DNA of 64,000 bases from Dryas octopetala. Taxonomy: Eukaryota > Streptophyta > Magnoliopsida > Rosales > Rosaceae. A program made the position numbers and the translations under genes. Below the pieces are notes generated by a model. That model was not told the DNA's origin and did not search any database. It saw only the letters and a program-made list of their open reading frames with translations. Shown here piece by piece: positions 8,501 to 19,920 of this stretch. The stretch lies in assembly GCA_963921425.1 (NCBI GenBank), contig OY992837.1, positions 13,613,896 to 13,677,895 of the forward strand, in the 5' to 3' direction. The first letter of the stretch is position 1. Every line of letters starts with the position of its first letter.

Positions 8501-11500
8501 ATGATGAGGACAAAGCTGTTGTTGGCAGCAACAATGGGTGCTCTCCTCTCAGCTCTGCTTACACTCAACGCCATCAAGTTTTGGTCTCATCATGCAGAAG
8601 ATGAAGCACAGAAGCTGCTCTCCAATTATGACAACAAGTTTGGGCAGCAGCTTGAAGCAGGTGTTCAAATGTTGGGTAGTGGTGGTGTTGGCCCTGAGAG
8701 CTTTGCCTTTGATCCTCTTGGTGGAGGTCCCTATACTGGAGTCTCAGATGGCAGGATACTCAAATGGCAACAACACAAACACCAATGGATCAATTTCGCT
8801 CTAACTTCTCCAAACACGTAATGACGTTTGGAGCAATACCCCTACTAATCATTTCTGAGAAGAGATTCAATGCATCAACAACTAGTGTGTCTTTACAAAG
8901 ACTGTCAATGATCGTGCTATAGGAAACTACGTTCGGTTTACAGCCTTCTTGTTCCATCTTCCTAAGCAATTGAATAGCTGCACCATTATTCCCCATTTTG
9001 CAAAAGGCGTTTATTAAAGTACTAAATGTGACCACATCGGGCTTACAACCTCCCTCCACCATATTTCTGTACAGTCCTGCAGCCTCAGCAACTCTATCTT
9101 CGAGAAGAAAGCCCTTGATTAGAGTGGTGAAGGTCGTGACATCTGGTTCAAAGCCAAATTTGAAGAATTTTCCCAACACCGATAAACTACAACCCATTTG
9201 GTTCAGATGACTAAAACAATTAATGATAATGTTTAGAGTATAAACACTAGGTGCAATTCCCAACACGTTCATTTGGTTATTCAAAGATATGACCGCCGAA
9301 TAATGTTTCAATTTGGCAAGTTGACCCAAGATTTGAGTGAAACGGACAACCGAAGGCAGAGGACGCATTTGAAGCATGGTATTGAACAAATTGAAAGCAT
9401 CGTGGAGATTAGTGGGTTTGGGTTGGGGGTTTGTAGATTTTGTTGGGATTGAGGATTGAGAATGAAACAAGGCAAAGTAATTGTTGAAGAAAAGAAGATG
9501 AGTAGAGTAGTGAAGACAAGGCAAAGGAATACCTCTGTGTCTGTTGCAAGAAGAAGAAGCACTTCTCCACATCGTCGTCTTCAGCATCTTAGAGCCCCTA
9601 CGGTCAGAGAAAGCTGGGAACAAAGCTGAAGTGGTTTTGGAATGCGTGTTGGAAGAAGCAAGTTAAGCAACCGTTTGAGGAGTGCATGAACTAATGGATC
9701 TCGGTTTGGACTACTCGGTGGGCTTGAAGGTGGACTAGTGGGTGGGCCTGCAAGCCCAATTTCCAGCCCACCCACTAGTGGCTGGGTTTGGAGGCGGCTG
9801 GGCGGGCTTGCAAATGTAACGGACGTCCAAAAATCCTCTCAATTTAAGGCTTTATCTTGAAAGAAATCACAAATTTCCAAAAAAGCCTGTGCTCATTGGT
9901 CAGGCTCTGGTTCAGTAAACTGCAAATGCAGATTTACAGAAAACTAGGAATGGCATTGGGGATGGATATGCAACATTATATCCATTGTTCAATTCGAGGA
10001 TTTCCCGTACTCATATTCGCGGGAACTGGGATCCCTATTCCCGAATTCGCTACATTAGTTAAAAAAATTTATTTTTTATTTTTTATTTTTAACAAATAAA
10101 TTTTACTTTAAATGCACATAATATAGCTAAAGAAAAAAACAATCATACTTGACCAAAAGGAAACTATAGTCCAAAACTAATTATATATTTTTTTATATTG
10201 GTAATATAAAATGTGAGCAGCGCTCTAGAATTAACCAGTTAGTAAGATAATACGATATTAACTATCATTTTGAGCATACTACATAATGTAATCACATGAT
10301 CTGAACCGTTTTTTTTTTTAGGTTCACATTCAAAGATCATTCTCGCAAAAAATCAATAAGATTGAAAATTGTTTAGTCAACTATTAGTAAGCTACTTGTG
10401 CTCATGTAAATGGACAAACACAAGTTTTTTTATAAAACATGAAATGATTATAATGATAATCAAATGGCTAAATAATTTTTTATTTTGGTTGATTTTTTGC
10501 AAGATTGATCTTTAATTAAAGACCGACGGCGAAGTCCGACAAAGGGGAGGGAGGCTGCATATAGGGGTTGGGTCTCTATTATTGGGTTTTTTTTTTTTTT
10601 TTTTATGGTATGAGTTTTTGGGAAATATTAGGGTGTGTAATGAAAAAATATAAAAATATATTAAAAAGAAATAAGGGTGTGTAATGAAAAGAGAAATGAT
10701 ATGCATATAACAGCACTCTTTATATTTTGAAACTTAAATAGTTTAACCCTCACCTCATCAAAAAAAGGTAATTTTAGGAGACTTCTCATCAATTTTTGAC
10801 TAGATAGCACAGGTGAAAAAATTAAGTTGCTTATGTAAAAACTTGGTTTATCGGTTAGCAGAGAAGGTTGTGAAGGGCCACATGAACACGATCAAACGGA
10901 GCACATTTGTGGGCGTCCATTGGGCCTGTGTTTCAACCAAACCAGTCGTGACCTTTACATTGCTGATGCTTATATGGGCCTGCTTATTGTGGGGCCTGAA
11001 GGTGGCTGGGCTACTACAGTTGCGACAAGTGCACAAGGCACTCCATTTGGATTTACCAATGCCTTGGACATTGATCAAGAACAAGGAGCAGTGTATTTCA
11101 CAGATAGCAGCTCACAGTATCAGAGAAGGTACAATTTTACATACCCTCTATGTATATAGATACTCCCTTTTACTTTGAGAAACTATACTATATATTTACG
11201 GGGAGGGGGATCGAATTTGAGAGCAGGGAGAGTAATTCTACAGAAAAAAGGAACATTTTTCTGGGCTTTTCTTATTTCTTTTAAATGTTATTTTTCTTGC
11301 ATATGCTAAAGCCCATAGCTTTCAAAAATGTCATTACAAAAGTAAAGGCTTGTAGCTCCAGTGATTGACAGTATTAATCCTGCACCCAAGTAAGAGCTTA
11401 ACTCTCGCCACCTCCTCCCCAGTCTTATGTCTCTACTTTATTCCATAAAAATGGTCATTAGATTTGAGCTGCATTTTTTGATGTAATATAATAACTACAT

Positions 11501-12212
11501 AAACATGATATGTACATATATATTACATACATAAACAAAACACCAATAGTTATGCTGTGAATTACTCAGCTACGTTGGTGCACAAATTTTCCAACCCTAC
11601 AATGCTAAGCAAGTTGTGCACTTGTCATACTTTTTCAGGAATTACATCTCTGTGATATTAAGTGGGGACAAAACTGGAAGGCTAATGAAATATGACCCTG
11701 AAAGCAAACAAGTAGATGTTCTTCTTGAAAACCTCTCATTCCCAAATGGGGTGGCACTGAGCAAAAATGGAGACTTCATCCTAGTTGCAGAGACCATTCC
11801 TTGCAGGATCATGAGGTACTGGTTGAAAACGTCGAAAGCCGGAACATTCGAAGTCTTTGCTGAGCTTCCAGGATTTCCAGACAACATCAAGAGGAGTCCT
11901 AGAGGGGGCTTTTGGGTGGCAATTCACTCAAGAAGGCTGTGGATTTTGAAATGGGTTCTTTCATACCCATTGATAGGAAATATACTGCTTAAGCTGCCCT
12001 TTTTGGACATTCTGAAAGCTTATTCATATGTGGCAAAATGGACAGGGAGTAGGGGATTGGCAATCAGGTTGAGTGAGGAAGGTGTTGTGTTGGAAATGCT
12101 TAAAGACACAAGTGGGCATAGATGGAAGTCTATTAGTGAAGTGGAGGAAAAGAATGGAACTCTTTGGATTGGATCAATAAATATGCCATTTGCAGGAAAG
12201 CATAAAATTTAA
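8501..12212 (+). CDS. Strictosidine-synthase-like (SSL) protein, 3 exons
   Basis: Six-bladed beta-propeller protein of the strictosidine synthase-like family (SSL10-12 type by eye). Inferred exons are 8501-8817, 10859-11128 and 11639-12212 (phases 2 and 2; 386 residues, the usual family length). The N-terminus MMRTKLLLAATMGALLSALL is a signal peptide/anchor, so secretory pathway or vacuole is likely. Diagnostic stretches are GPESFAFDPLGGGPYTGVSDG, EHICGRPLGLCFN, LYIADAYMGLL and SFPNGVALSKNGDF. Plant SSLs mostly lack the catalytic Glu of true strictosidine synthase and are thought to act as hydrolases or in pollen and defence, so no alkaloid role is implied. Oddity: the 2.04-kb intron 1 holds an inverted PPR gene fragment that begins exactly at the 5' splice site. 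Splicing across it restores the frame, so the gene may still work. Duplicates of its promoter and 3' flank lie at 5.8 and 2.0 kb. Confidence 0.82.
8816..9626 (-). pseudogene. PPR copy C, 5' fragment inside SSL intron 1
   Basis: The reverse strand from the ATG at 9587 down to about 8816 encodes the presequence and the first five or so PPR motifs of the same family as copies A and B (MLKTTMWRSASSSCNRHRG...). It then breaks off in motif 5/6 (..APNVIT) and reads eight residues of antisense SSL exon before a stop at 8790. It is truncated by more than half, so a functional PPR protein is unlikely. It lies antisense to SSL transcription, so the SSL pre-mRNA contains PPR antisense sequence. It differs from both A and B at several positions (motif 4 reads F-S-T), so it is not a copy of either as they now stand. 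Confidence 0.85.
9627..10858. other. Remainder of SSL intron 1
   Basis: Non-coding filler between the PPR fragment and SSL exon 2. It contains a perfect 14-bp inverted repeat (9734-9747 with 9766-9779), a stretch near 9945-10050 resembling a worn MITE end, T-rich runs near 10090 and 10583, and the 3' splice site ATCGGTTAG ending at 10858. No gene is seen. Confidence 0.55.
9734..9779. repeat. Perfect 14-bp inverted repeat (hairpin)
   Basis: Arms ACTAGTGGGTGGGC and GCCCACCCACTAGT are separated by 18 bases, inside SSL intron 1. It lacks a T-run, so it is not a typical terminator. It may be a remnant transposon end. Confidence 0.8.
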
Positions 12213-14401
12213 GGGTTTTTCTCCCCTTTTTTCTTTTATGGTGTTAGTTTTTTCTTATTTATATATTTGAAACTCTAAATTTAAAATGCTATACAATAAA
12301 AGTAAAGTTCATTTCCTTTCATTCGAAGTCTCATATTTTGTTATCAACCAAAAATAAAAAGTCTCAAATTTAATTGAGGACCCAAGACAACTATTAGTTG
12401 TTCAGTAATTAAGTAAAAACAAATCCAATGTTTAAAAAATGCAAATAGTAATTATGATTCTCTAAGGAAAAGAATAAGAGAAACTCAAACCTGTATTCAG
12501 CTAAGAAAACATGTGTTGGAGCATAAAATCTCTGGTAGAAATACCTCCAACAAGTGATCTCCTTTGGTTGGTCTTGAGAAGCTAGACACCGTCTCCGATG
12601 GCCATGTTAAGGGCGAAGGGGGGTGTACCTGGAAAAAACTCTCTGATGCTTAAGTTAGTGTGTGTTCAAGAAGTTTGCAAGTACTCAAAGTACATATTTC
12701 TTTCTCCCCCAGATATGTAGATTATTTGGCCTTTAGATAGACATTCAATACTTGGGCTCCAAGTTCCACTTCCCCCACTTTCTGCACAATCCCTGTTCTC
12801 ATGCTCATGGTCCCTTTTTATTGGCACATACATAGAAATGGATAATGACATTGTAGATATAGTTTCGGACTGCATTAGTTGCTATTGGGCTTTTTGGTTT
12901 CGGGTTGGTTATTGGCTAGTAGAATGGGCCTCCTACTCCTCAATCATGAGCCCATAATCACTTTCATTCCGTCGACTTAATAGTGTGGGTTATCCGAATA
13001 TTCTATCTATGTTAAGTGGCCCAATTTTATTGGGTAACTTTTTATTCCCCCACAACATGTCACATTGAATGCTGATTATGAAGATATTGCAGCATTGCAG
13101 TCAACTTTTCACTTTTCTGCATCAAATAATGGTATAATTATCACCAACAAGAAGTTAAGCTTAAAAAACCTCTTGAAAAACATAGTTTCTTGGTAAAGGT
13201 ACTCATAAACTTTCTTCACTCTGCACTTTCTGTAGTACATCTCCAATATCTTGGGTATTCATCCACGAATTTTCAAGCATTGCCCTCTCAGCATAACACA
13301 TCAATTCCGTATCTCCTAAATGTGCCCTATTTCGCTCCCCCAAATGCACCATAAAACACAACAAAGAGCAGTTCTTAACATTACTAGCTTCTGTTCTAAA
13401 AGCTTGCCAAGTGCCAACCACTTATTACTCCAGGACAAAAGAATGGTACAGAAAAACTGAAAACTGAATGCATTGCCAATTTCTGTTTAGATTTCTGAAT
13501 ACATGTTCAATTAGCAGGAAAGTATGATTAATAGCGGAATATTTACCTTTGGAGACAAACTAAAAAACTGAGATTCTCTAGTTCCCCAAGAATCCAATCT
13601 TCTTTAAAAGCACTTCAATTTTCAGCTACTGTCCCACCTTTTTGCACCAACCAACAATAACATATGAGAGTTTTTCTACAAGTCTCCGGTCCTGCAACGA
13701 AAGCTAATAAATTTTATACAACTTCAGAGATAAAAGAAAATGAGAATTTTATTTATGTTAGTCATATAGAAGTTTAGATCTAGTAACTATCATACAAGTT
13801 CAACATGTACTGTATCGCTTTTTGCTGTTACGCTCCCAACTTTTTGCACCAACCAACCCAAAATGAGAGCTTTATTACAAGACTCCAGTCCTGCAGTGAA
13901 AGCTACTAAATGGTATACAACTCCATAAACAAAAATAAAATGAGAGTGTTATTTATGTTACTCATATAGAACTTCAGATCGAATAACTATTATACTAGTT
14001 CAACATGTACTGTAACCCATAATAAAGGAATTCCTCTCTAGACAAAATAGGATATGCAAACAAAAGCGAGCCATCGATTTCATTTGATGCATAGGTTGAT
14101 CCACGAAAAAATGGATTTAATAAATAAACAGGCATGCAATGGAAGTAGCCATGAACCTTTAAGTGACAGTATATTCTCTCCTTGCACGAAACAAAAAATG
14201 CAAATAAGTTTCAACATTTGAGGAATTTTAACCAAAATAAATTGGGCCCAACCACAAACTGACATTGCAATTGCACATGATTGATTAATAAATAGCACAT
14301 ATGATACTTTCATTGTTGTAAAAGGTGATGAAGTTTCAAAGTTCACTGTGATGGTGAGAAGGATCTGTATCAACTTTCTATTCTGAAGATACATATTAAC
14401 T
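12213..14401. other. Intergenic between SSL and PPR copy B; possible worn exon
   Basis: SSL 3' flank to about 12415, then unassigned sequence. A minus-strand ORF at 13421-13203 (72 residues ending DVLQKVQSEESL) has balanced composition and could be a residual exon, but I do not recognise it and see no partner exons. A tandem duplication lies at 13622-14014. Nothing else is supported. Confidence 0.4.
13622..14014. repeat. Tandem duplication, two ~190-bp units
   Basis: Unit 1 (13622-13812) and unit 2 (about 13826-14014) share TTTTTGCACCAACCAAC, CTCATATAGAA-type blocks and the end TTCAACATGTACTGTA, with about 80% identity by eye. It is non-coding and sits downstream of PPR copy B, possibly in its 3' UTR. 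Confidence 0.7.
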
Positions 14402-16195
14402 TCATAATGATTTTTTTATCAATGGCAACAAAGCAGGGTCTACATTATCCTTAGACAATAAATCAACTATGAACTCCGTCGTTGATGCATCTGCAGAGAA
14501 ACCCCTCTCCACCATTTCTTCAATAAGTCCCACCGCCCTTAATGTCTCATTGTTACTGAAAAACCCTCGGATAATTATGTTATAGGTGCAACCATCTGGA
14601 GGACAACCTTTCTCTTCCATTCCTCTAAGCAACTTTTCTGCTTCGTTCATTGAGCCTGCAGTACAAAATCCACTAATCATTATATTATATGTCCACACAT
14701 CAGGTTCAAATCCCTTTGATGATAAACTGCGAAAGAGATCCCTCGCAGATTCAAGTTTTCCAGCTTTGCACAAACCTTCAATTAGAATATTGTAAATCAC
14801 AATATTCATATCCAACTTCTTGCCTTCTATCTCTGTAAACAATTCTATTGCCATAGAAAGTCGTTGGTTTTTACAAAGGCCATCCAATAAAACAGCATAA
14901 GTTTGGACATTTGGAAGTTGGCCACAAGCTTGCATCTTAGAGAGCAAGTTTTGAGCATCTTGTGTTCTCCCAACTTTGAAAAAACCATCCATAAGAGTGG
15001 TATAAGTAATGGTATCTGGAATGATTTCCTTGAGAGACATTTCTTCAAAAAGCATCATGGCCTCTTCGATCTTTTTATGCTTGCAATAACCGTTTATCAA
15101 TATGCTATAACTATGAGCATTGACAATGACATCCTTGCTACGCATTAGATCAAAAACTTTTTTTGCCTTGTCCATTTCTCCGCGCAAGCAGTAACCATCC
15201 ATAAGCGAAGTGTACGTAACCGTATTAGGTTCAATATCTCTTTCAATCATCGTTTCAACCACACTTTCTGCTTCCACAGCTTTCCCCTCCTTACAAAGTG
15301 TATCTACTAAGACACTGAAGGTGTGAACATTTGGAAAGATTTTTTTACTCACCATTTCCTTCAACAATCTCGTAGCTTCTTCCCACTTGCCTAATTTGCA
15401 AACTCCATCAATCAAAGAGGTATACGTAAGGACGTCTGGAGGAATACCCCTACTAATCATTTCTGAGAAGAGGTTCAATGCATCAGCAACTAGCGTGTCT
15501 TTACAAAGACTGTCAATGATCATGCTATAGGAAACTACGTTAGGTTTACAACCTTCTTGTTCCATCTTCCTAAGCAATTGAATAGCCGCGCCATTCTTAC
15601 CCATTTTACAAAAAGCGTTAATTAATGTATTATATGTAACCACATTGGGCTTACAACCTCCCTCCACCATATTTCTGTACAGTCCTGCTGCCTCAGCAAC
15701 TCTACCCGCAAGAAGAAAGCCCTTGATTAGAGTGGTGAAGGTCGTGACAGTTGGTTCAAAGCCAAATTTGAAGAATTTTCCCAAGACAGCTAGGCTATAT
15801 CCCATTTGGTTCAAATGACTAAAACAATTAATGATAATGTTTAGAGTACAAACATCAGGTGCAATTGCCAACAGGCACATTTGGTTATTCAAAGATATGA
15901 CCGCCGAATAATGTTTCAATTTTGCAACTTGACCCATAATTTGATTGAAACGGACAACCGAAGGCAGAGGACGCATTTGAAGCATGGTATTGAACAAATT
16001 GAAAGCATCGTGGAGATTAGTGGGTTTGGGTTGGGGGTTTGTAGATTTTGTTGGGATTGAGGATTGAGAATGAAACAAGGCAAAGTAATTGTTGAAGAAA
16101 AGAAGATGAGTAGAGTAGTGAAGACAAGGCAAAGGAATACCTCTGTGTCTGTTGCAAGAAGAAGAAGCACTTCTCCACATCGTCGTCTTCAGCAT
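14402..16195 (-). CDS. P-class PPR protein, copy B (complete)
   Basis: Complete intronless gene for a 597-residue Rf-like P-class PPR protein. The ATG at 16195 was chosen over an upstream in-frame GTG (16207). Residues 1 to about 60 are a basic, Ser/Phe-rich presequence, suggesting mitochondria. From about residue 75 to the end there are fourteen 35-residue repeats, each with the pattern xTYNTLIxGxCK...A..LF..M...G..P(D/N). Repeats 7-14 are nearly identical to copy A, while repeats 1-6 and 8-9 diverge. The specificity residue after the conserved aromatic differs from A in motifs 4 (N against G), 6 (T against N) and 9 (S against N). There is no DYW or E domain, so RNA binding, processing or stabilisation rather than editing is expected. 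The target is unknown. Confidence 0.93.
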   Translation of the reverse strand: MLKTTMWRSASSSCNRHRGIPLPCLHYSTHLLFFNNYFALFHSQSSIPTKSTNPQPKPTNLHDAFNLFNTMLQMRPLPSVVRFNQIMGQVAKLKHYSAVISLNNQMCLLAIAPDVCTLNIIINCFSHLNQMGYSLAVLGKFFKFGFEPTVTTFTTLIKGFLLAGRVAEAAGLYRNMVEGGCKPNVVTYNTLINAFCKMGKNGAAIQLLRKMEQEGCKPNVVSYSMIIDSLCKDTLVADALNLFSEMISRGIPPDVLTYTSLIDGVCKLGKWEEATRLLKEMVSKKIFPNVHTFSVLVDTLCKEGKAVEAESVVETMIERDIEPNTVTYTSLMDGYCLRGEMDKAKKVFDLMRSKDVIVNAHSYSILINGYCKHKKIEEAMMLFEEMSLKEIIPDTITYTTLMDGFFKVGRTQDAQNLLSKMQACGQLPNVQTYAVLLDGLCKNQRLSMAIELFTEIEGKKLDMNIVIYNILIEGLCKAGKLESARDLFRSLSSKGFEPDVWTYNIMISGFCTAGSMNEAEKLLRGMEEKGCPPDGCTYNIIIRGFFSNNETLRAVGLIEEMVERGFSADASTTEFIVDLLSKDNVDPALLPLIKKSL

Positions 16196-16884
16196 CTCGG
16201 AGCCCACGGTCAGAGAAAGCTGGGAACAAAGCTCCCGATCAAGTGTCTGTTAACGAATAAAGGCTGTGCGCTAGCCAATAGTGTTGAAACCCCACGGCGT
16301 TGGAGTGGTAAATATTATGGTGGTGGGCTAAAATTATAACAAAACAAGCATCTTTATAATTAATTATTTGAATTCACGGTCTAATATTATAATATGTTAA
16401 ACTATTTAAATAATACGAGAACATATACATTAATTTTTTTTAGTGTAATATGATGAAACAGATCATTTAAATACCTAAAATTGTTCATTTTACTTGTGGT
16501 TGTAAATAGTTTATCGATATTGCATGGTGGTGACTAGTGGGCTTGCGACATAAAGTCAAAAAGTTCTTACAGTTGGACGGGAATTTACCTTTTGTTAGAT
16601 AATATAGATACCGCAATAGCAAATATTATTTTTATGTATTGAGAAATTTTTAAATTATGTCAATTTTGAGTCTTTATTCTTTAAAGACACTTAACACGTT
16701 TTTTGAAATTTTATAAATATAACTCTCAATTATGAAATCTCAAATAGTGCTCGAATTCTCTCAAGTTGTGCTTCAACCTTGTCGAATAATGTTCAAGGGA
16801 GTTTAACACTACCCGAGGAAAGTCTTCTTGCACTACTGTAGAAGTGTTCGAGCAATTTTGGTGCCTCTTCTTCAAATTAGTTGA
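16196..16884. other. Upstream of PPR copy B; no gene
   Basis: The first 138 bases are shared with copy A's leader, after which homology ends near 16333. The remaining AT-rich DNA has no credible ORF. At 16797-16888 lies an extra copy of a ~90-bp motif (TTAACACTACCCGAGGAAAG...) that also occurs at 17187-17283 and 6355-6440. Confidence 0.5.
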
Positions 16885-17402
16885 TTGATCTCAACCTTAG
16901 AGGAGCAGGATTGTATCTCGGCACAAAGTCTAGTAGTCTACCATGGGAAGGACTTGCCGAGGCAACCTCTATAAAATGGAGCTAGTCCTTGCTCTCATAC
17001 ACACTGCAGAATATTGAGCTCCATAGAATCAATTGCTTCATGTTGTAGAGAGAGTAGAAGGCTAGTTTGTTGATTCCACCATGTCTTCCTCATCTAATGG
17101 TAAGTTTGAACTTGCAGGTAGTGATGATTTTCGTGTTCTTATACATGTATGTCTCAAGTATATATAACTGGATGTTTTATATATAGTTTACAGTTTAACA
17201 TTACCCAAGGAAAGTCTTCTTGCACTACTCTATAAGTGTTCAAGCAATTTTGGTCCCTCTTCTTAGAATTAGTTGATTGATCTCTGCCATGCACAAAAGC
17301 TATACAAGCAAACAACAAATGCGGTAAGCCTGTTATAATTAAGGATCAATGCAAACTTCTAAGTGACATATAGCTTCCCCTCCATACTATACAATAGAGT
17401 GT
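16885..17402. repeat. Segmental duplication, copy 2, left half
   Basis: Homologous to about 6050-6570. It includes the TATA-like CTATAAAATGG, the orphan first exon (ATG at 17081, donor at 17100) and the 5' half of the non-coding block. It ends at TGT (17400-17402), the target duplication of the CACTA element. Its other half is 23883-24813. Confidence 0.9.
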
Positions 17403-18700
17403 CACTACTACAAAAAAAGCTCATACATATCAATACATTAATATCAATTTTAAAGGTATTCGATATAATAGGATTTTTAATATCGCTTATGTGTTTTTTT
17501 TTCAAAAAACTGATATATATAATATTTTATAAATCACCAAGTTTTTCAATATGATATCTTAAGTTTTTCAATTTACTTAACTATTCATTAAAAGTGATAT
17601 CTAAAGTAAAAAACTGATCGCAAGCTTAGTGCCAAGAAAAAAGGCGCTACTGTTCATAGAACTTAATTTTTTATTTTTTTTTTGCCTAAAACAGAACTCA
17701 AAACACGACCTACACTCACTTCTGTGACTCTGATAGAGCCACATCCACACACACTCACACTCTCTCTTTCATCGCGACCTCATTCATCGCTAGGTACTCC
17801 TCTCATCGATCTCCTTCTACTCTCTATTTCTCTCTTTTGTTTCTCACTCAAGCCCTTACTCCTCTCATCTCTCTCAGCAAAACCTAGGTCAGCCTGATAT
17901 CAGCTCGTCTCTTTTCTCTGCGAATCCCTGGGGTTAGATTTCTTCCATCTCTCTCTCTCTCTGTTCTCTCTTTCTCTTCTTCTTTCACCGTTTCTTTACT
18001 TCCCTCTATATCTCTCCTTTTCGCAATCCTTATCTCTCTTTCTGAAAACCTAGGTCAAATCTATATTGCGAGAATTTGAAGCCCTGGTACCTGCGAACAA
18101 CCTGGAAAGAAAGTGTCGTTCATCATCTCCGGTACCTGCGCCGTCACCCTGAGCTTCAGGTTACTCATCTATTAATTTCTTATTTATTTTCTTTTAGGTT
18201 TTGTTGATACGGCCTGGAACGTTGGGGTTTCCATACTTCATTTGTTTTTTTATTTTTGTGATTCAATTTGGTTTGTGATTTTATTAGTTAATTTTTCTAT
18301 TTAATACATTTGAGATTACTTTAGGGTTTATGACTCTAGGCGTGGGAGGACAGAGGTGGTTCCTGTTGAGATTACTTGCATCCTGCATTTGTTTGATAAT
18401 GTTCAGCGGGAACAAGCCAAGTTGAAGACAACATTCACAATGGTTATTACAAGTTGAACAATGCCAAGTTGAAGACTGAAAGTTGGCATTGTTGTCTTCA
18501 CAGGTAAGCTTACATTTTGTTTAATATAAAATGTCTTGTTAGATCTAGATTGTTGGGATGATATTTTTATATGTTAATTGTGCAAACTCAAAGTATAATA
18601 ATCCTCCACTGATCCATCTTGCCAAGTTCCCATGTTCCTTTGAGGTTGCTTTTACTTTTTGAAGCATTATTCAAATATCCAATGCTACAGGATCAATCAA

Positions 18701-18767
18701 GTTTTTATGGATCTATTGATATACTCAAGTTGTTATGGATCTATTGATATACTCAAGTTGTTATGGA
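18701..18767. repeat. Small tandem duplication (~31-bp unit, two copies)
   Basis: The block GGATCTATTGATATACTCAA with its neighbours occurs twice in tandem inside the CACTA element. It is non-coding. Confidence 0.75.
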
Positions 18768-19533
18768 CGTAGAATGAAATCAATTTGGTATTTGTTCATG
18801 TCATAGAAAGCATTTGGAGCTAATTTGTTTGGTAAAGATCAACCCCATGCTATGTAGTGTTTAAGCTAGAAAGTACTTCATCATCCTAGATTCCAGCGGT
18901 AAATCCATTTCTTATTCTTTGTTGTAAGATAATTATTTGTGAATGATTTTCCAGTCTGACCTACAAGTTGAATTCCCATGAAAACAAAATAGCATAATTA
19001 ATTGGGTAGTAATGACTAGTTCTGTTGTTTGTCTCGTACTTCCCCTAACCAAAATAGGAGTGAAAAACAAAAGATAAATGTATTATGTATTTTTTTTTTT
19101 GTTCAGGTTAGGAATAACCCTGCTGCATTGCTTGCTTTATGCTGGTAGTATTGGGCTTCTGATGGGTTAGGATCCAAGGTATTATTTGCTCACTCTATTT
19201 ATACTCTCTAAATTGTGTCGTATTTCACCTATTTCTTTATGGTAGGTTTTTCCTTTTTAAATTGTTGAACATTCCTTGTTTGGCTTTCCTCAGAATATGG
19301 TTGTTCTTCCTTACAAGGATAGGATTTGACCTTGATGGTAATCGGGTATGTGTAACAATCTGTAGACCATTTTTTTGTTGTTTACTTGGGTTCAAGTAGG
19401 AAAAATGACATGGTTATTATTCATCAGAAAATACAATCTCATATTGTGTATTGTTGTATATTACCTTTTAAGTTATATAGGTTAATTGTCTTGTCTGCTG
19501 CCTATTGCTGTTACTGTTGCCACTGTGTTCTAG

Positions 19534-19920
19534 AAATCTACAAAGTGGTCAGAGCGAAAGGAGGCTGTTGCAGAGCTAACCAAGCTTGCTTCAACTAAAA
19601 GAATATCCCCTGGTGATTTTACAGAAATCTGTCGGACGTTAAAGAAGGTACTTATTTATTTTTAGTTGAACAAACTATTTTCATCTTCCAACCTCAACAT
19701 TGTCCTTTGTCAATTGCATTTCCAATGTAACAGTACAGCTGATCTACCACATAAATGATTTTTTTATCCTCTACAATCCCTTTCTCTCAATGCCTATCTT
19801 TTTCCCGCAGCTCATAACAGATGTGAACATAGCTATTGCAGTTGAAGCCATCTAAGCTATTGGAAATCTTGCCAAGGGTTTAAGAACTCATTTTTCTGGG
19901 AGTTCACATTTCTATTGCCA
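19534..19920 (+). pseudogene. Captured MOR1/XMAP215-like microtubule protein fragment
   Basis: Two exons with intact splice signals (19534-19647 and 19811-19920) encode TKWSERKEAVAELTKLAST...PGDFTEICRTLKK, then LITDVNIAIAVEAI-stop-AIGNLAKGLRTHFSGSS. This is a TOG-domain HEAT repeat of the MOR1/GEM1 microtubule polymerase. Damage: a TAA replaces the usual Gln codon in exon 2, and one base is missing after HFSGSS, shifting the frame. Only a small slice of the ~2000-residue parent is present. It is a passenger in the CACTA element and not a functional gene. Confidence 0.85.

Noticed and set aside
8790..9623. 277-residue ORF as a functional short PPR protein
   Set aside because: It starts at a TTG, ends in antisense SSL sequence and contains only the first third of the repeats; better explained as a truncated fragment.
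8501..12212. SSL gene as a pseudogene broken by the PPR insertion
   Set aside because: The insertion lies between a usable donor and acceptor, the joined frame is continuous and the total length is normal.
13203..13421. 72-residue minus-strand ORF as a gene
   Set aside because: Starts without a supported ATG context, no partner exons and no family match recognised; kept only as a note in the intergenic entry.
14402..16207. GTG start for PPR copy B (601 residues)
   Set aside because: Plant genes start at ATG; the in-frame ATG twelve bases later fits the family N-terminus.
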